Below, in pieces: positions 24,547 through 35,069 of a DNA stretch of 64,000 bases. The notes under the pieces were generated by a model. The model was not told the origin of the DNA. It made no database searches and worked only from the letters and a program-made list of their open reading frames with translations. The DNA comes from Planctomyces sp. SH-PL14 (GTDB lineage: Bacteria > Planctomycetota > Planctomycetia > Planctomycetales > Planctomycetaceae). The position numbers were made by a program, and so were the translations under genes. The DNA lies in the NCBI RefSeq assembly GCF_001610835.1, contig NZ_CP011270.1, positions 2,250,001 through 2,314,000 of the forward strand. Reading direction: 5' to 3'. Numbering within the stretch: the stretch's first letter is position 1; each line of letters begins with the position of its first letter.

Positions 24547-26262
24547 CTAGCCCTTCTTCTGCACCTTCGCCCACGTATCCTTGAGGGTCACGGAACGGTT
24601 GAACACTGGTTTGCCGGGCTTGTGGTCGACGCTGTCCGGCGTGAAGTAGCCGAGACGCTCGAACTGGACGGGTGTTCCGGTCTGGGCGGCGGAGAGCGAC
24701 GGTTCCAGTTTGGCGTTCGAGATCGTCTCGAGCGACTTGGGGTTGAGGTAGCTCTTCCAGTCTTCGCCTTCCGGGACCTGGCTCAGGTCTTCGATCCGGC
24801 AGAGGTGGTCGTAGAGGCGGACCTCGGCGTCCATCGCTTTTTCGGCGCTGACCCAGTGGATCGTCGCCTTCACTTTGCGGCCGTCCGGGGCATCGCCGCC
24901 GCGGGTGGCCGGGTCGTAGGTGGCGCGGATCAACGTTACGTTGCCGGCGGCGTCCTTCTCGACCCCCGTGCACTTGATGAAGTAGGCCCACCGCAGGCGG
25001 ACCTCCTTGCCCGGCGAGAGCCGGAAGAATCCCTTGGGCGGGGTTTCTTCGAAGTCCTCGCGCTCGATGTAGAGCTCGCGGCCGAAGGGGACCTTCCGGG
25101 AGCCGGCGGAGGGGTCTTCGGGGTTGTTGACTGCGTCGAGTTCTTCGGTCTGGCCTTCCGGGTAGTTCTCGATGAGGACTTTGACCGGGCGGAGGACCGC
25201 CATCCGCCGCTGGGCGATCTTGTTGAGGTGATCGCGGAGGGCGTTTTCGAAGACGACCATGTCGGTCAGGCCGTTGTACCGCGTCACTCCGATCGTTCCG
25301 CAGAAGTTGCGGAGGGCTTCCGGCGTGTAGCCGCGGCGGCGGAGGCCGCGGAGGGTTGGCATCCGCGGGTCGTCCCAGCCGGAGACCATTTTCGCCTGGA
25401 CCAGTTCCAGCAGCTTCCGCTTGCTCATGACCGTGTAGGTCAGGTTGAGGCGGGCGAACTCGTACTGGTGGGACGGGAAGATGCCGAGCTTGTCGATGAA
25501 CCAGTCGTAGAGCGGGCGGTGGGTTTCGAATTCCAGGGTGCAGATCGAGTGGGTGACCTGCTCGATGGAGTCGCTCTGGCCGTGGGCGTAGTCGTACATC
25601 GGGTAGATGCACCACGCGTCCTTGGTCCGGTGATGGTGGGCGTGGCGGATGCGGTAGAGGACCGGGTCGCGCATCATGAAGTGCGGCGAGGCCATGTCCA
25701 TTTTGGCCCGGAGGACGTGGGTGCCGTCCGTGAATTCGCCTTTCCGCATCCGGCGGAAGAGGTCGAGGTTTTCGTCGACTTTGCGGCTGCGGTAGGGGCT
25801 GTCGACGCCGGCGGTCGAGGGCGTGCCGCGGCCGCGGCTCATTTCTTCGGCGGACTGGCTGTCAACGTAGGCGAGGCCTTTTTCGATCAGTTCCTCGGCC
25901 CACCGGTAGAGCTGTTCGAAGTAGTCGGAGGCGTAGTAGAGGCCGTCCCACTGGAAGCCGAGCCAGCGGATGTCGTCCTGGATGGATTCGACGTATTCGG
26001 TGTCTTCAGTGGTGGGGTTGGTGTCGTCGAAGCGGAGGTTGCATTTGCCTCCGAATTCTTTGGCGAGGCCGAAGTTGAGGCAGATCGACTTGGCGTGTCC
26101 GATGTGGAGGTAGCCGTTGGGTTCGGGGGGGAAGCGGGTCTGGACGCGTCCGTTGTGTGTGCCGGCGGCGATGGAGTCGGCGACGATCTGGCGGATGAAG
26201 TCGAGGGGTTTCTCGGGTGTGTTCTCGCCAGCGGGGGTGTTCGGGTTGGCGGCGTCAGACAT
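24547..26262 (-). CDS. glnS: Glutaminyl-tRNA synthetase
   Basis: A 571-residue class I synthetase that charges tRNA-Gln. The HIGH motif is in [20 protein letters not shown] and the KMSKS equivalent in [25 protein letters not shown] is the usual GlnRS/GluRS specificity block, and the C-terminal anticodon-binding beta-barrels ([31 protein letters not shown]) are GlnRS-specific. The ATG at 26262 is chosen because [22 protein letters not shown] leads directly into the family start. The frame is open further upstream toward repeat copy E without similarity. Presence of glnS predicts that a GatCAB route is not the only source of Gln-tRNA. Confidence 0.97.
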   Translation of the reverse strand: MSDAANPNTPAGENTPEKPLDFIRQIVADSIAAGTHNGRVQTRFPPEPNGYLHIGHAKSICLNFGLAKEFGGKCNLRFDDTNPTTEDTEYVESIQDDIRWLGFQWDGLYYASDYFEQLYRWAEELIEKGLAYVDSQSAEEMSRGRGTPSTAGVDSPYRSRKVDENLDLFRRMRKGEFTDGTHVLRAKMDMASPHFMMRDPVLYRIRHAHHHRTKDAWCIYPMYDYAHGQSDSIEQVTHSICTLEFETHRPLYDWFIDKLGIFPSHQYEFARLNLTYTVMSKRKLLELVQAKMVSGWDDPRMPTLRGLRRRGYTPEALRNFCGTIGVTRYNGLTDMVVFENALRDHLNKIAQRRMAVLRPVKVLIENYPEGQTEELDAVNNPEDPSAGSRKVPFGRELYIEREDFEETPPKGFFRLSPGKEVRLRWAYFIKCTGVEKDAAGNVTLIRATYDPATRGGDAPDGRKVKATIHWVSAEKAMDAEVRLYDHLCRIEDLSQVPEGEDWKSYLNPKSLETISNAKLEPSLSAAQTGTPVQFERLGYFTPDSVDHKPGKPVFNRSVTLKDTWAKVQKKG

Positions 26263-26370
26263 GAATCCGTTCTCGGGTTCGGCAACACGGGTGGCATGGG
26301 GGACCGAGGCGGTCCTGCCTGGGGATTCTATGGAAGGTTGGCTGGAATGCGAATTCGAGATTGGTGCGCC

Positions 26371-26679
26371 TGCCGGCACGACGTTTTAGCTCAAACCCAA
26401 TGTGCGACGGCAGCCGGGGTCAAGGGGGTCTCACCCCCTTGCCGCCGGAGGCGCTTCCATGAGGAACCGTGGGGCGCAACGGGCGTCCGCTTTGTGCAAC
26501 CGGCGTTTCGCGGTCCCCGCTCGCTTTGGAGTCCCCGCGGGTTGGTGAGGGGGCATACGGCAAGGTGTCCGCGCTTGGATACGCCCTCCTTCAGACATCT
26601 CTCGACGAGAGGGCCTCCGGCGGGCAAAGGGGCGTTGCCCCTCTGCACTCCCCACCAGGGGGAGCCCCTGGACCCCGGT
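26371..26679 (-). repeat. Dispersed intergenic repeat, copy E
   Basis: Full-length copy on the minus strand, between the start of glnS and the end of the GlmU-like gene. The ACCGGGGTCC end lies 25 bases from the stop codon at 26705. The second arm is TCAAGGGGG-TCTCA-CCCCCTTG, a variant loop of the same hairpin seen elsewhere. Confidence 0.9.
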
Positions 26680-26704
26680 ATGAGCTTGATTTGTCTGCGG
26701 GTGG

Positions 26705-27988
26705 TCAGACCCTGGCTGCGTCTTTGCGCTGCATTCGCTCGACCGCGGACAGGCGTTCGAGGCGTGTGTCGTCGTGAAGCCTGACCAGCATCCGCTCGAT
26801 CGCCGGCGTCAACATCCGATCCCTACGGCTCATCGCCACCCGCGCCGCCGCCAAACCCGGCTGAATCCCCCCCGGAATCTCGTCCAGCCGGCCATGCCAC
26901 AACCGCATGAACGACGGAATATGCTTCGGCATCAACTCCCCCGCCGGCAACAGCATCGACATCACCCCGATCGACGAGCCGGTGTTAAACAGACTGCACA
27001 ACGCCGTCTTCGTGTGATCCCCAATAAAACAACCCACCTTCGTCGACCCGGAGTCAATCGGCACACCGGACAGCGGGACCGTGACCGCCGAGTAATCATT
27101 CTTCAGATCGCTGTTCGAGGTCAGCGCCCCCAGGTTCACCCACGACCCCACATAACTGTGGCCCAGGAATCCGTCGTGGTACTTGTTCGAGAAGCCGTGA
27201 ACGACGCTCTCCTCGATCTCGCCTCCAATACGGCAGACCGGCCCGAAGCTGCATCCCGCTCGGACATTCGCCCGGAAGAGCTGCGTCTTCGGCCCGACAT
27301 AACACGGCCCCTCCAGCCGCGTAAACGCCTGGACCTTGGCTCCGGCATCGATGTAAACCGGCCCCGAGCGGGCGTCGATCACAACGAACGGGTCGACGTC
27401 CGCCGTCAGGTCGACGTGAACGTTGCGGTCCTCACCGAGGATCGCCACCTGGGCGCTTAGGTTCGCCTTCTTCGGGCTCTTGATCCGCGACCGGAAGTCC
27501 GCGGCGAGCTGCTCGCCGTTGTGATGAACGATGTCCCACGGGTAGCTGACGAGCGTCCCCTCCGCCGCGACCGGCCGGCGGTGCCGCGCGATCTGCGCCA
27601 GCGACTCGTCGACCGCCTCGGACCGGAACGCCAGTCCTTCCTCGGCCGTGAGCGTGAGGTAAGCGACCGTGTCGCCGATGACACCGACCTCATCCGCTTT
27701 CGCCGCGGCGAGCGCGCCAGGTGCCGGGAGGTAACGGCCGTTGATCAGGAACGTCGTCCCCGTGGTCAGCCAGTGCTCATCGTTGACCCGCACCGCCGGG
27801 TGCTCTTCGCGGTAGACCTCGGCGAGGTGGGGCCGGCAGAAGGCGCCCCACTCCGTCGGCTGGACCTGCCTGAGGACCCGTTCCCGGTTGGAGAAGTGCC
27901 CGCAGAGGAGCTCGTAGACGGGACGGGTGAGGGCGAGCGGCTGGAAATGCTCCGCCCGGCTGTCTTCGAAAAAGGCCACGCGCTGCAT
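26705..27988 (-). CDS. GlmU-like putative sugar nucleotidyltransferase
   Basis: A 427-residue protein resembling the alternative GlmU-like family found in Bacteroidetes and planctomycetes. The N-terminal part (FFEDSRAEHFQPLALTRPVYEL) has the shape of the divergent nucleotidyltransferase domain. The C-terminal ~230 residues form a left-handed beta-helix of hexapeptide repeats (PVYIDAGAKVQAFTRLEGPC, YVGPKTQLFRANVRAGC, IGGEIEESVVHGFSNKYHDG). HDGFLGHSYVGSWVNLGA is characteristic of the family. It probably makes or acetylates an activated sugar for the envelope, possibly replacing canonical GlmU; the substrate is inferred only. It lies upstream of copy E and about 120 bases from the zinc-ribbon gene on the same strand. 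Confidence 0.85.
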   Translation of the reverse strand: MQRVAFFEDSRAEHFQPLALTRPVYELLCGHFSNRERVLRQVQPTEWGAFCRPHLAEVYREEHPAVRVNDEHWLTTGTTFLINGRYLPAPGALAAAKADEVGVIGDTVAYLTLTAEEGLAFRSEAVDESLAQIARHRRPVAAEGTLVSYPWDIVHHNGEQLAADFRSRIKSPKKANLSAQVAILGEDRNVHVDLTADVDPFVVIDARSGPVYIDAGAKVQAFTRLEGPCYVGPKTQLFRANVRAGCSFGPVCRIGGEIEESVVHGFSNKYHDGFLGHSYVGSWVNLGALTSNSDLKNDYSAVTVPLSGVPIDSGSTKVGCFIGDHTKTALCSLFNTGSSIGVMSMLLPAGELMPKHIPSFMRLWHGRLDEIPGGIQPGLAAARVAMSRRDRMLTPAIERMLVRLHDDTRLERLSAVERMQRKDAARV

Positions 27989-28111
27989 GACGACGATCCG
28001 GTGCGGAGGCGATGGGAGGGAACGAAGCGCTCGCTGTCAGCGACCAGCTTTCAGCGGAACCGTGAAGGCATGGAGAATGGACGCCGAATTCCAGGAATCG
28101 AGCCAGCCGGC

Positions 28112-29593
28112 TCAGGCCGCCTTGTCCTCGTCGTTGACCGCGGACGACGCGCGGGAGGCGGCTCTGCGGCGTCGGCGGGCGAAGTGCGGGGATCGCAGCA
28201 TCTGCTGCGTCGCCTGCTCCATCCGGATCATACGTTCGCCGAGGTATTCGACGCGCGTGGAAACCTCGCTCGACGTCTGCTGCATCCCGCCGGAGACGAG
28301 AGTGACGACGCCGAGGAACAGGAGCATCTGTCCCGCCGTCGTCACCAGGAACCCGGTCGAGGTGTAGCGGCCCACGCCCCCGAAGTAGCCCCACAGAACC
28401 ATCGTGGTCCCGACGGTGAGGACGGCCACGCCAATGTAGGCGACGAGCTGCCCCCAGATCGACTCGGACCGGCCAGTCTTCTGTGGGTTCTGCGCCAGAT
28501 ACGTCTGGAGATCGAAGTGCGGGGCGGGGATTGCCGCCTCGGCCCGGTCCACGCGGCGCCGCGGACGGCGTTCCTGGGCGTCGGCGGCGGAGCCTCGGCG
28601 GGACTCAGAGACGTGTGCGGCCCCCCTCTGGGAGCGGGCGGTCCTGTGTTCGCCACGCGGCGCGCCTTCGGGGCGGGCCGGGGAGGAGGCTGTCGCGGAT
28701 CGTGGCGATGTCGATGCCTGAGGGAGTCCGCCGGCTGACTCGGCGGGGGTGAGGTTGAAGATCGCCTTGGGGGGAGTGATCGGGGCCGGGGGCGCTGTCG
28801 GCTTGGCCGGGGCCGACGGGTTGCCCGGTGTGGGGGGCGCGGTCAGGGGGAGGGCGATCGACTTCGCATCCCGGGAGGGGAGGGGGGCGGCGACGGACGG
28901 CTTCGCCTGTGCGCCGTTCGCCTCCTCTGGAGCGTGAGCGGAGTCGGCCCGCCACACGGTCTTGGGTTTGGCGGTGCGGGCAATCGCCGGGCGGTCGAGC
29001 ATCTTCCGCGGCGGAGGTCCGACGGGCGCGGGAGGGCCGGCGGGGCGGGCAGAGTCAGAGGACACGAGGGCGGGGGCGGGGGCGGGGGACGCCGGTTCGG
29101 GCGACCCTTGGGCGGATGGCGCCGCGGGCGGGGCGGGGGACCGCTCCAGGCTGATCGACGGGATTCCGTCCGCCGGAGGGCTGGCCGGAGCGGAGGCGGC
29201 ACTTGCGGTGGCCGGGCGTCCCTTGATCAGGGCGGCGACGGCGTCGGACGATACCGGGAAGGCCTTGCGAAGCTCGTCCGCGAAAGAGGCCGCCGGCTTC
29301 TCGGTTGTCGAAGCCGTGACCGGAGCGGGGGCGGCGGGGCTGGAGGTCAACGGAACGTTGCTGGCGATTCGCTCGGGCGCTGGAGGCGCGGAGGGACTGG
29401 CTTCGGCGGCCGGCACGGAGGCGCCCTCCTCACGGGACCAGCGCTCCAGCAGTTCGCGGGCGCTGCGGATCTCGGGGTGCTGCGAGGGCGTGTAGACCTT
29501 CTGGATCTCGTGCCCGCACTGCGTGCAGTTCAGCGACTGGCCTCCCGCTGCCAGTTCGGCCGCCACGTCGGCATGACACCGGGTACACCACAT
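28112..29593 (-). CDS. Zinc-ribbon, low-complexity, double-membrane-span protein
   Basis: A 493-residue protein of unknown function. A zinc ribbon is at the extreme N-terminus (C3/C6 and C23/C26, MWCTRC and LNCTQC). About 300 residues of Pro/Ala/Ser-rich disordered linker follow. Near the C-terminus are two membrane helices ([20 protein letters not shown] and [20 protein letters not shown]) and a basic, helical tail ([20 protein letters not shown]). The start at 29593 is chosen for the GGGAG just upstream and because it places the cysteines first; the frame is open earlier. It shares the zinc-ribbon/linker/membrane plan of the gene at 5.6 kb. It is divergent from glgB. Confidence 0.82.
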   Translation of the reverse strand: MWCTRCHADVAAELAAGGQSLNCTQCGHEIQKVYTPSQHPEIRSARELLERWSREEGASVPAAEASPSAPPAPERIASNVPLTSSPAAPAPVTASTTEKPAASFADELRKAFPVSSDAVAALIKGRPATASAASAPASPPADGIPSISLERSPAPPAAPSAQGSPEPASPAPAPALVSSDSARPAGPPAPVGPPPRKMLDRPAIARTAKPKTVWRADSAHAPEEANGAQAKPSVAAPLPSRDAKSIALPLTAPPTPGNPSAPAKPTAPPAPITPPKAIFNLTPAESAGGLPQASTSPRSATASSPARPEGAPRGEHRTARSQRGAAHVSESRRGSAADAQERRPRRRVDRAEAAIPAPHFDLQTYLAQNPQKTGRSESIWGQLVAYIGVAVLTVGTTMVLWGYFGGVGRYTSTGFLVTTAGQMLLFLGVVTLVSGGMQQTSSEVSTRVEYLGERMIRMEQATQQMLRSPHFARRRRRAASRASSAVNDEDKAA

Positions 29594-29970
29594 CCTTGCT
29601 CCCCCTCCCCTTCGCGGTCCTGAGTCCCTGGACCGGGCGATGCTGTTCGCGATCGAGATGCCTCTCGGCGGAAAGGAGATCCCGAGTCGGGCGGAGTATG
29701 TGCAAAATTTGCAAAATCGGACAAGACGAATGTCGGGAGGCGATCTGCGGAAGGCGGAAGACCTCAGACAGAAGGTCGAGGGGGAGGGGCGGACGTGGGG
29801 CGGGAAGCCTGTTTGATCGCGAAGAACAGCATTCGGACGCAAACGAGAGGCCGCCCCCGAAGTTCTTTCTACCTTCCGCCTTCCGCCGATTTCCGCCCAG
29901 ATCCTTGTTCCCGTTTGCGCCCCGTTGCTTTAGGATCTGGCCACGTCAGACCCTCGTGGATGGACCGAAC

Positions 29971-31944
29971 ATGTTGCAGGGACGTGCCCTTACGACGGAC
30001 TCCGCCGTCCAGCGCCCCCGCGGAGTGCCGGAAACGAAGGGAACTCCCAACCCCGAGTGGCGGGCCATACAGCGCGGCATGAGCAACACCTCTTATCTGC
30101 ATTTTGGCGCCCACCTCGAAGTTCAGAACGGGGTGAGCGGGGCCCGCTTCCTGGTGTGGGCTCCAGACGCGCGCGAAGTCTGCGTCATCGGCGACTTCAA
30201 CTCCTGGACCCACGGCGAGGACTACCTCAACTCCAGCGACTCCGGGAACTGGTGGGGCTTTGTCCCCGGGGTGAAGAAGGGGGACCGCTACAAGTTCAGC
30301 ATCCGGACGAAGGCGGGGGATCTTCTCGAAAAGGCGGATCCCTACGGCTTCTACCACGAGGAGCCTCCCCGCACGGCGTCGCTCATCTGGGACGTCACGG
30401 AGTTCGACTGGAAAGACAGCGCCTGGCTCGAGAAGCGGAAGAAGACGAACTGGTTCGAGTCGCCGATCTCGATGTACGAGGTCCATCTTGCTTCGTGGAA
30501 GCGGCCCTGGGACGGGCGGAAGTACCACACGTACCGCGAGCTGGCGGAGATGCTGGTCGAGTACGTCCAGGAGATGGGCTACACGCACATCCAGCTCATG
30601 CCGATCACGGAGTACCCGTTCGACGGCTCATGGGGCTATCAGACCGTCGGCTACTTCTCGCCGACGAGCCGGTTCGGCACGCCGGACGACTTCCAGTTCT
30701 TCATCGACTACCTGCACCAGAACGACGTCGGCGTCCTGCTCGACTGGGTTCCCGGCCACTTCCCGACCGACGCCCACAGCCTGGGCCGGTTCGACGGGAC
30801 CGCTCTCTACGAGCACGAGGATCCGCGGCAGGGGTTCCATCCCGACTGGAACACCTACATCTTCAACTACGGGCGGATGGAGGTCCGGAACTTCCTCCTC
30901 TCGAGCGCCCGGTTCTGGCTCGACACCTACCACATCGACGGACTCCGCGTGGATGCGGTCGCGTCGATGCTGTACCTCGACTACTCCCGCTCCCACGGCG
31001 AGTGGGTTCCCAACAAGTACGGCGGTCGGGAGAACATTGAGGCGGTCAAGTTCCTGCAGGACATGAACGTGGCCCTGCACGGCGAGTTCCCGGGGATCCT
31101 GACGATCGCCGAAGAATCGACCTCGTGGCCCGGCGTCACGCGGCCGGTCTATGACGGCGGCCTCGGCTTCAGCATGAAGTGGGACATGGGGTGGATGAAC
31201 GACACCCTCCGCTATCTCTCGCGGGAGACGGTCCACCGCCAGTACCACCAGAACGAGCTGTCGTTCCGTTCGCTCTATCAGTTCACCGAGAACTTCCTGA
31301 TGCCGCTCTCGCACGACGAAGTCGTGCACGGCAAGAAGGCGATCCTCTCCAAGATGCCGGGGGATGCGTGGCAGCAGTTTGCCAACGCGCGGCTCCTGTA
31401 CTCGTATCAGTACGCCGCCCCCGGAAAGAAGCTGCTGTTCATGGGAGGGGAGCTCGGCCAGTGGACCGAGTGGAACCATGACAGCCAGCTCGATTGGGAG
31501 CTGCTGAAGTACCCGGAGCATGCGGGGCTCAACCGCTGCCTCCGAGACCTGAACACGCTGATGCGGCAGGAGAAGGCGCTCCACGAACTCGACTGCAACT
31601 CCGGCGGGTTCTCGTGGGTCAGCGCCGACGACGCGACGCACAGCGTCTATGCCTGGTGCCGCTACTCCAAGGACCGCTCCGAGGTGCTCCTGGTCGTCAT
31701 GAACATGACGCCGGTGCCGCGGCATGAGTATGCGATCGGTGTTCCGATCGCCGGGCAGTGGAAAGAGATCTTCAACAGCGATGCCCGGATGTACGGCGGG
31801 ACCGACGTCGGCAATGGCGGCGTGGTCGAGACCGAGACGGTCCCGATGAACTGGCAGGAGCAGAGTCTGCTGCTGACGCTGCCGCCGCTGGGGATGATTA
31901 TCCTCAAGGCGGAACCGGTGGTCGCGCCCGCCGTGAAGAAGTAG
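29971..31944 (+). CDS. glgB: 1,4-alpha-glucan branching enzyme
   Basis: A 657-residue GH13 branching enzyme that introduces alpha-1,6 branches into glycogen. The N-terminal CBM48 domain (about 45-140) includes [20 protein letters not shown]. The barrel shows [20 protein letters not shown], the nucleophile Asp in [20 protein letters not shown], the acid/base Glu in [13 protein letters not shown] and the third acid in [10 protein letters not shown]. The C-terminal beta domain ends in [12 protein letters not shown]. Start choice: ATG at 29971; a later ATG at 30079 ([12 protein letters not shown]) is a plausible alternative. No other glg gene is adjacent. It ends 21 bases before repeat copy F. 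Confidence 0.95.
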   Translation: MLQGRALTTDSAVQRPRGVPETKGTPNPEWRAIQRGMSNTSYLHFGAHLEVQNGVSGARFLVWAPDAREVCVIGDFNSWTHGEDYLNSSDSGNWWGFVPGVKKGDRYKFSIRTKAGDLLEKADPYGFYHEEPPRTASLIWDVTEFDWKDSAWLEKRKKTNWFESPISMYEVHLASWKRPWDGRKYHTYRELAEMLVEYVQEMGYTHIQLMPITEYPFDGSWGYQTVGYFSPTSRFGTPDDFQFFIDYLHQNDVGVLLDWVPGHFPTDAHSLGRFDGTALYEHEDPRQGFHPDWNTYIFNYGRMEVRNFLLSSARFWLDTYHIDGLRVDAVASMLYLDYSRSHGEWVPNKYGGRENIEAVKFLQDMNVALHGEFPGILTIAEESTSWPGVTRPVYDGGLGFSMKWDMGWMNDTLRYLSRETVHRQYHQNELSFRSLYQFTENFLMPLSHDEVVHGKKAILSKMPGDAWQQFANARLLYSYQYAAPGKKLLFMGGELGQWTEWNHDSQLDWELLKYPEHAGLNRCLRDLNTLMRQEKALHELDCNSGGFSWVSADDATHSVYAWCRYSKDRSEVLLVVMNMTPVPRHEYAIGVPIAGQWKEIFNSDARMYGGTDVGNGGVVETETVPMNWQEQSLLLTLPPLGMIILKAEPVVAPAVKK

Positions 31945-31965
31945 GCGTCTCGGCGTCTCGAACTA

Positions 31966-32295
31966 CGTCCTTGCCGGCGCGGCTCTGTTAGCTCAAACCC
32001 AACGTGGTACGGCAGCCTGGGGTCAAGGGGGCCACGCCCCCTTGCCGCCGGAGGCATTTTGATGAGGAACCGTGGAGCACAACGGGCGACCGCTTTGTGG
32101 TCCCAGCTATGAGGACTCCCTCAATCCACACCGCTCGCTTCGCGATCCCCGCGGGTTGATGTGGGGGCATCCGACACGGCGTCCGCGTTTGGACACGATC
32201 TCCTTCAGACATCTTCCGACGGCCAGGCCTCCGGCGGGCAAAGGGGCGTTGCCCCTCTGCACTCCCCACCAGGGGCGTGGCCCCTGGACCCCGGT
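31966..32295 (-). repeat. Dispersed intergenic repeat, copy F
   Basis: Full-length minus-strand copy that fills the convergent gap between glgB (ends 31944) and the secreted protein ending at 32316. The second arm is TCAAGGGGGCCACGCCCCCTTG. The central section keeps the GGACCACAAAG-type box seen in copy A (complement at about 32095-32110). Confidence 0.9.
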
Positions 32296-32315
32296 TTGGC
32301 TTGCGCGAGGGACGA

Positions 32316-33227
32316 TCACCTGATGGCCGAAGTCGTTGCCGGCTGCGCCCCGATCTGCGGGGCGTGGGCAGCGTGGATCGACTTCGTCAGCTCGACCAGC
32401 TTGCCCGCGTCTTCCTTCTTCACTCCGTCGAGCTGGCCGGAGACTTCATAGATCCAGTCCGGACGGACCTGGCTTGCCTCGTCCATCATCCGCAGGAAGA
32501 GCGAGACCTCTTCGAAGTTCTTGTCCATGATCTTGTTGGTCACCGGCGCGATCGTCCGGGCGACGAAGTCGACCGCCTGCGACGGAAACGAGATGAACAT
32601 GTCGGCCTGCTGCGTCACCAGGGAATTCCCCAGCGAGTCCTTCTGCGTCGTGACCTGCAGGTGCATCAGCCCGGCCCCCTTGATCGGTTTCGGCAGCAGA
32701 GGGCTGGTGAAGGTCCCGGTGCAGACGACGAGGCTGCTGGACGGGGTGCGGTAGAGGACCTCCATGTCCCCGACCGTCCCGTCGCCGGCGTCGCATGTGT
32801 ATTTGCCGGGCGCGGTCTTGGTCATCTTGAGGCCCGAGACTCCCATGGCCCGCCAGATGCTGACCGCGACGTCCGGGTGGTCGCAGAAGTAGCCGTGCAT
32901 CCGCGGATCAGATTCGCAGCGGATCTTCGGCAGGCGGCGGAAGAGGCTGACGTCCTGAAGGACGGCGTTGGCCTTCTGCCGCTGCTCCGGCGTCAGCCTT
33001 TGCAAGGGGAGCGACTGGAGCGCGAGTTTGCGCTCGTCCCGTCCCGACGTCCCCGCGTTGAGCGTTTCGACGCGGATGTCCGGAACATCGCTGGCGATCA
33101 GCCCGGCGGAGCATGAGACTCCGAGCACGAGGGCGGCGACCCGGATCGTCCACGTCCACCGTTGAACCTGTGGCGGACGTGACGCACCGGGCGCGCGGAC
33201 GCCCTGAAAGGCGGTCGCCTGGACCAT
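32316..33227 (-). CDS. Secreted or membrane-anchored protein of unknown function
   Basis: A 303-residue protein. An N-terminal signal or anchor lies at about residues 26-46 (WTIRVAALVLGVSCSAGLIA). The mature part contains four cysteines that could pair (IRCESDPRMHGYFCDHPD and KYTCDAGDG, LVVCTGTFTS), followed by a helical C-terminus. No enzyme motif is recognised. The ATG at 33227 has GGGGAG four bases upstream. It reads away from repeat copy G and converges with glgB across copy F. Homologues would be expected mainly among planctomycetes, but that is a guess. Confidence 0.78.
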   Translation of the reverse strand: MVQATAFQGVRAPGASRPPQVQRWTWTIRVAALVLGVSCSAGLIASDVPDIRVETLNAGTSGRDERKLALQSLPLQRLTPEQRQKANAVLQDVSLFRRLPKIRCESDPRMHGYFCDHPDVAVSIWRAMGVSGLKMTKTAPGKYTCDAGDGTVGDMEVLYRTPSSSLVVCTGTFTSPLLPKPIKGAGLMHLQVTTQKDSLGNSLVTQQADMFISFPSQAVDFVARTIAPVTNKIMDKNFEEVSLFLRMMDEASQVRPDWIYEVSGQLDGVKKEDAGKLVELTKSIHAAHAPQIGAQPATTSAIR

Positions 33228-33494
33228 ATCGCTCCCCTTCCCCTGAGCGAAACGGCACGCCCCCGTGCTGATCCGGCTGTCGGCTCCTGTTGGAGCCTCC
33301 CCCCTCCGGATCATCCGGGCAGACTGAACGGCGGCCTATCGCTGGCTGCCGCGGGGATCGCACCCCGGAAAAGTCTGCCCAACCGTTCGCACTGATACCA
33401 TCGGCACAACCGCGATGGGTTGATCAAGGGAAAGTCGTTCAAAGGGGAGAATACGGAGGCCGGATCGGCGGGACTGGCCGGAAGTCTCGAAATG

Positions 33495-33815
33495 TGTCCA
33501 TGCCGGCACGGCTCCCATAGCTCAAACCCAACGTGCCACGGCAGCCGGGGTCAAGGGGGTCACCCCTTGCCGCCGGAGGCGCTTTCATGAGGAACCGTGG
33601 GACGCCACGGATGTCCCTTTTGTGGGACCAGCGTTGAGGACTCCCTCACATCACACAGCTTGCTCTGCAATCCCCGCGTGTTGGTGAGGGGGCATACGGC
33701 ACCTTGTCCGCGCCTGGACACGTGCTCCTTCAGACATCTCTCGACGAGAGGGCCTCCGGCGGGCAAGGGGGTGTGACCCCCTTGCATCCCCCACCAGGGT
33801 GCCCCTGGACCCGGT
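33495..33815 (-). repeat. Dispersed intergenic repeat, copy G
   Basis: Minus-strand copy in the 640-base gap between divergent genes starting at 33227 and 33868. Its ACCGGGTCC end lies 52 bases upstream of the UbiA-type start codon, so the repeat could affect that promoter. The remaining stretch 33228-33494 shows no gene. Confidence 0.88.
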
Positions 33816-33867
33816 GAGGGGAGAGATCTCGCGCTCTCCCTTCCGCCTTCTACCTCAATCTGCTGTC

Positions 33868-34821
33868 ATGGCCGTTTCCCCCCGTGAGCCACGCCACATG
33901 CGGTCCTACCTCCAGCTCTGCCGTTTTCCCGCCGTCTTCACCGCCCTCGGAGACATCCTGCTGGGGTACCTGCTCGTCCGGTCGACACTCACCCCCATCG
34001 TGAGCGTCGCGGCCCTGCTCGTGGCGACCGCAGGCCTCTACCTCTCGGGAATGGCCTGGAACGACATCTTCGACCGCGAAGAAGACGCCCGCGAACGCCC
34101 CAAGCGGCCCATCCCCTCGGGACGCATTCCGCTCCGGTCGGCAACCGTGTTCGCTTCCGGACTTATGGGGATCGGCCTCGCCGCGAGTGCCGTCGCCGGC
34201 GTTCCCTCGCTCTTCGTCGCGCTGATCCTCGCCGGATGCATTCTCCTCTACGACGCGTGGCTCAAGCGGACCCCCATCGGTCCGGTCGCGATGGGGACCT
34301 GCCGCTTCCTCAACGTGCTGCTCGGCGCGAGCGGCGGCGCGGCGACCTTCGCCGACGTCTGGCGGATGCCGCAGATCTGGGTCGCCGCCGCTATGGGGAT
34401 CTACATCGCCGGCGTGACCTGGTTCGCCCGGAAGGACTCCGGCGAGAGTCCACGCGGCTCGCTCGTTGCCTCGGGCTTCGTCGTCAACCTGGGCTTCCTG
34501 GGACTGGCGGCCTGGGTCAGCGGCGCGGCCCTGCGGTGGGGCTTCGGGGATCCCGTCCTCGATCCGCCCGGCGAATGGAACCTCGTCCTCGCCCTGGTGG
34601 TGATTGCGATCACGGTCAACCGCCGGATCGTGCTCGCCGTCGGTGATCCAAGCCCGCGAGTCGTGCAACTGGCGGTGAAGACAATGCTCCTGACCCTGCT
34701 GGTCCTCGATGCGCTGCTGATCTACTACTACCGCGGCGACCCGGGGATGCCGTACTCGCTGGTCTGCCTGGCCATGCTGATCCCGGCCCTGTTCCTTGGG
34801 CGGTGGCTGACGATCACGTGA
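33868..34821 (+). CDS. UbiA-family prenyltransferase
   Basis: A 317-residue polytopic inner-membrane prenyltransferase. The first Asp-rich motif is NDIFDREEDARERPKRPIPS at about residues 63-82, a classic N-D-x-x-D-x-x-x-D block that binds the prenyl diphosphate with magnesium. The second motif is weaker (LLYDAWLKRTPIGPVAMG, then GTCRFLNVLLGAS). About eight or nine hydrophobic helices are visible. The family makes quinones, hemes, chlorophyll side chains or archaeal-type lipids; this one most resembles the eboC-like/4-hydroxybenzoate-type group, without certainty. The ATG at 33868 gives MAVSPREPRHMRSYLQLCRF, the normal family start. Confidence 0.88.
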   Translation: MAVSPREPRHMRSYLQLCRFPAVFTALGDILLGYLLVRSTLTPIVSVAALLVATAGLYLSGMAWNDIFDREEDARERPKRPIPSGRIPLRSATVFASGLMGIGLAASAVAGVPSLFVALILAGCILLYDAWLKRTPIGPVAMGTCRFLNVLLGASGGAATFADVWRMPQIWVAAAMGIYIAGVTWFARKDSGESPRGSLVASGFVVNLGFLGLAAWVSGAALRWGFGDPVLDPPGEWNLVLALVVIAITVNRRIVLAVGDPSPRVVQLAVKTMLLTLLVLDALLIYYYRGDPGMPYSLVCLAMLIPALFLGRWLTIT

Positions 34822-35069
34822 TTGGTTCTCAGTGGTCCGTGGTCAGTCGTCAGTTTTCAGCCCGATCTCAGAACGGAAGACTGAGAACTGACAACCCCTC
34901 CACGTAACCCTTTGTCGCGTCAGGTCCTGCGAGCCTGTCGAAACCGAGAGAATCGGAGGCCATTTCTGTCGTCCGCCCGACGACGGCCCGCGTATTATTC
35001 TGTGCCGGAGATGAGACGGACATCATCTCCGTGCTTGAGAACTTCAAAGCACGTAAACCCACAACGACC
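34822..35069. other. Intergenic stretch with short direct-repeat motif
   Basis: No gene is seen. It holds TCTCAGTGGTCCGTGGTCAG and GTCAGTTTTCAG followed by ACTGAGAACTGAC, partly inverted copies of a CTCAGTYYTCAG-type motif. A looser version (GTCAGCTCTCAGCGGTCAGC) recurs at 24458-24485. These are short intergenic low-complexity elements of unknown role. Confidence 0.5.

Noticed and set aside
24500-24550. Tandem CCCTAG-like heptamers (TCCCTAGACCCTGGTCCCTAG) behind glnS
   Set aside because: Only about four degenerate units; low-complexity intergenic sequence, not a telomere or regulatory array.
24622-26784. A 720-codon plus-strand frame opposite glnS
   Set aside because: glnS is certain on the minus strand; the antisense frame is Val/Phe/Asp-rich text typical of a mirrored high-GC gene and runs into the repeat.
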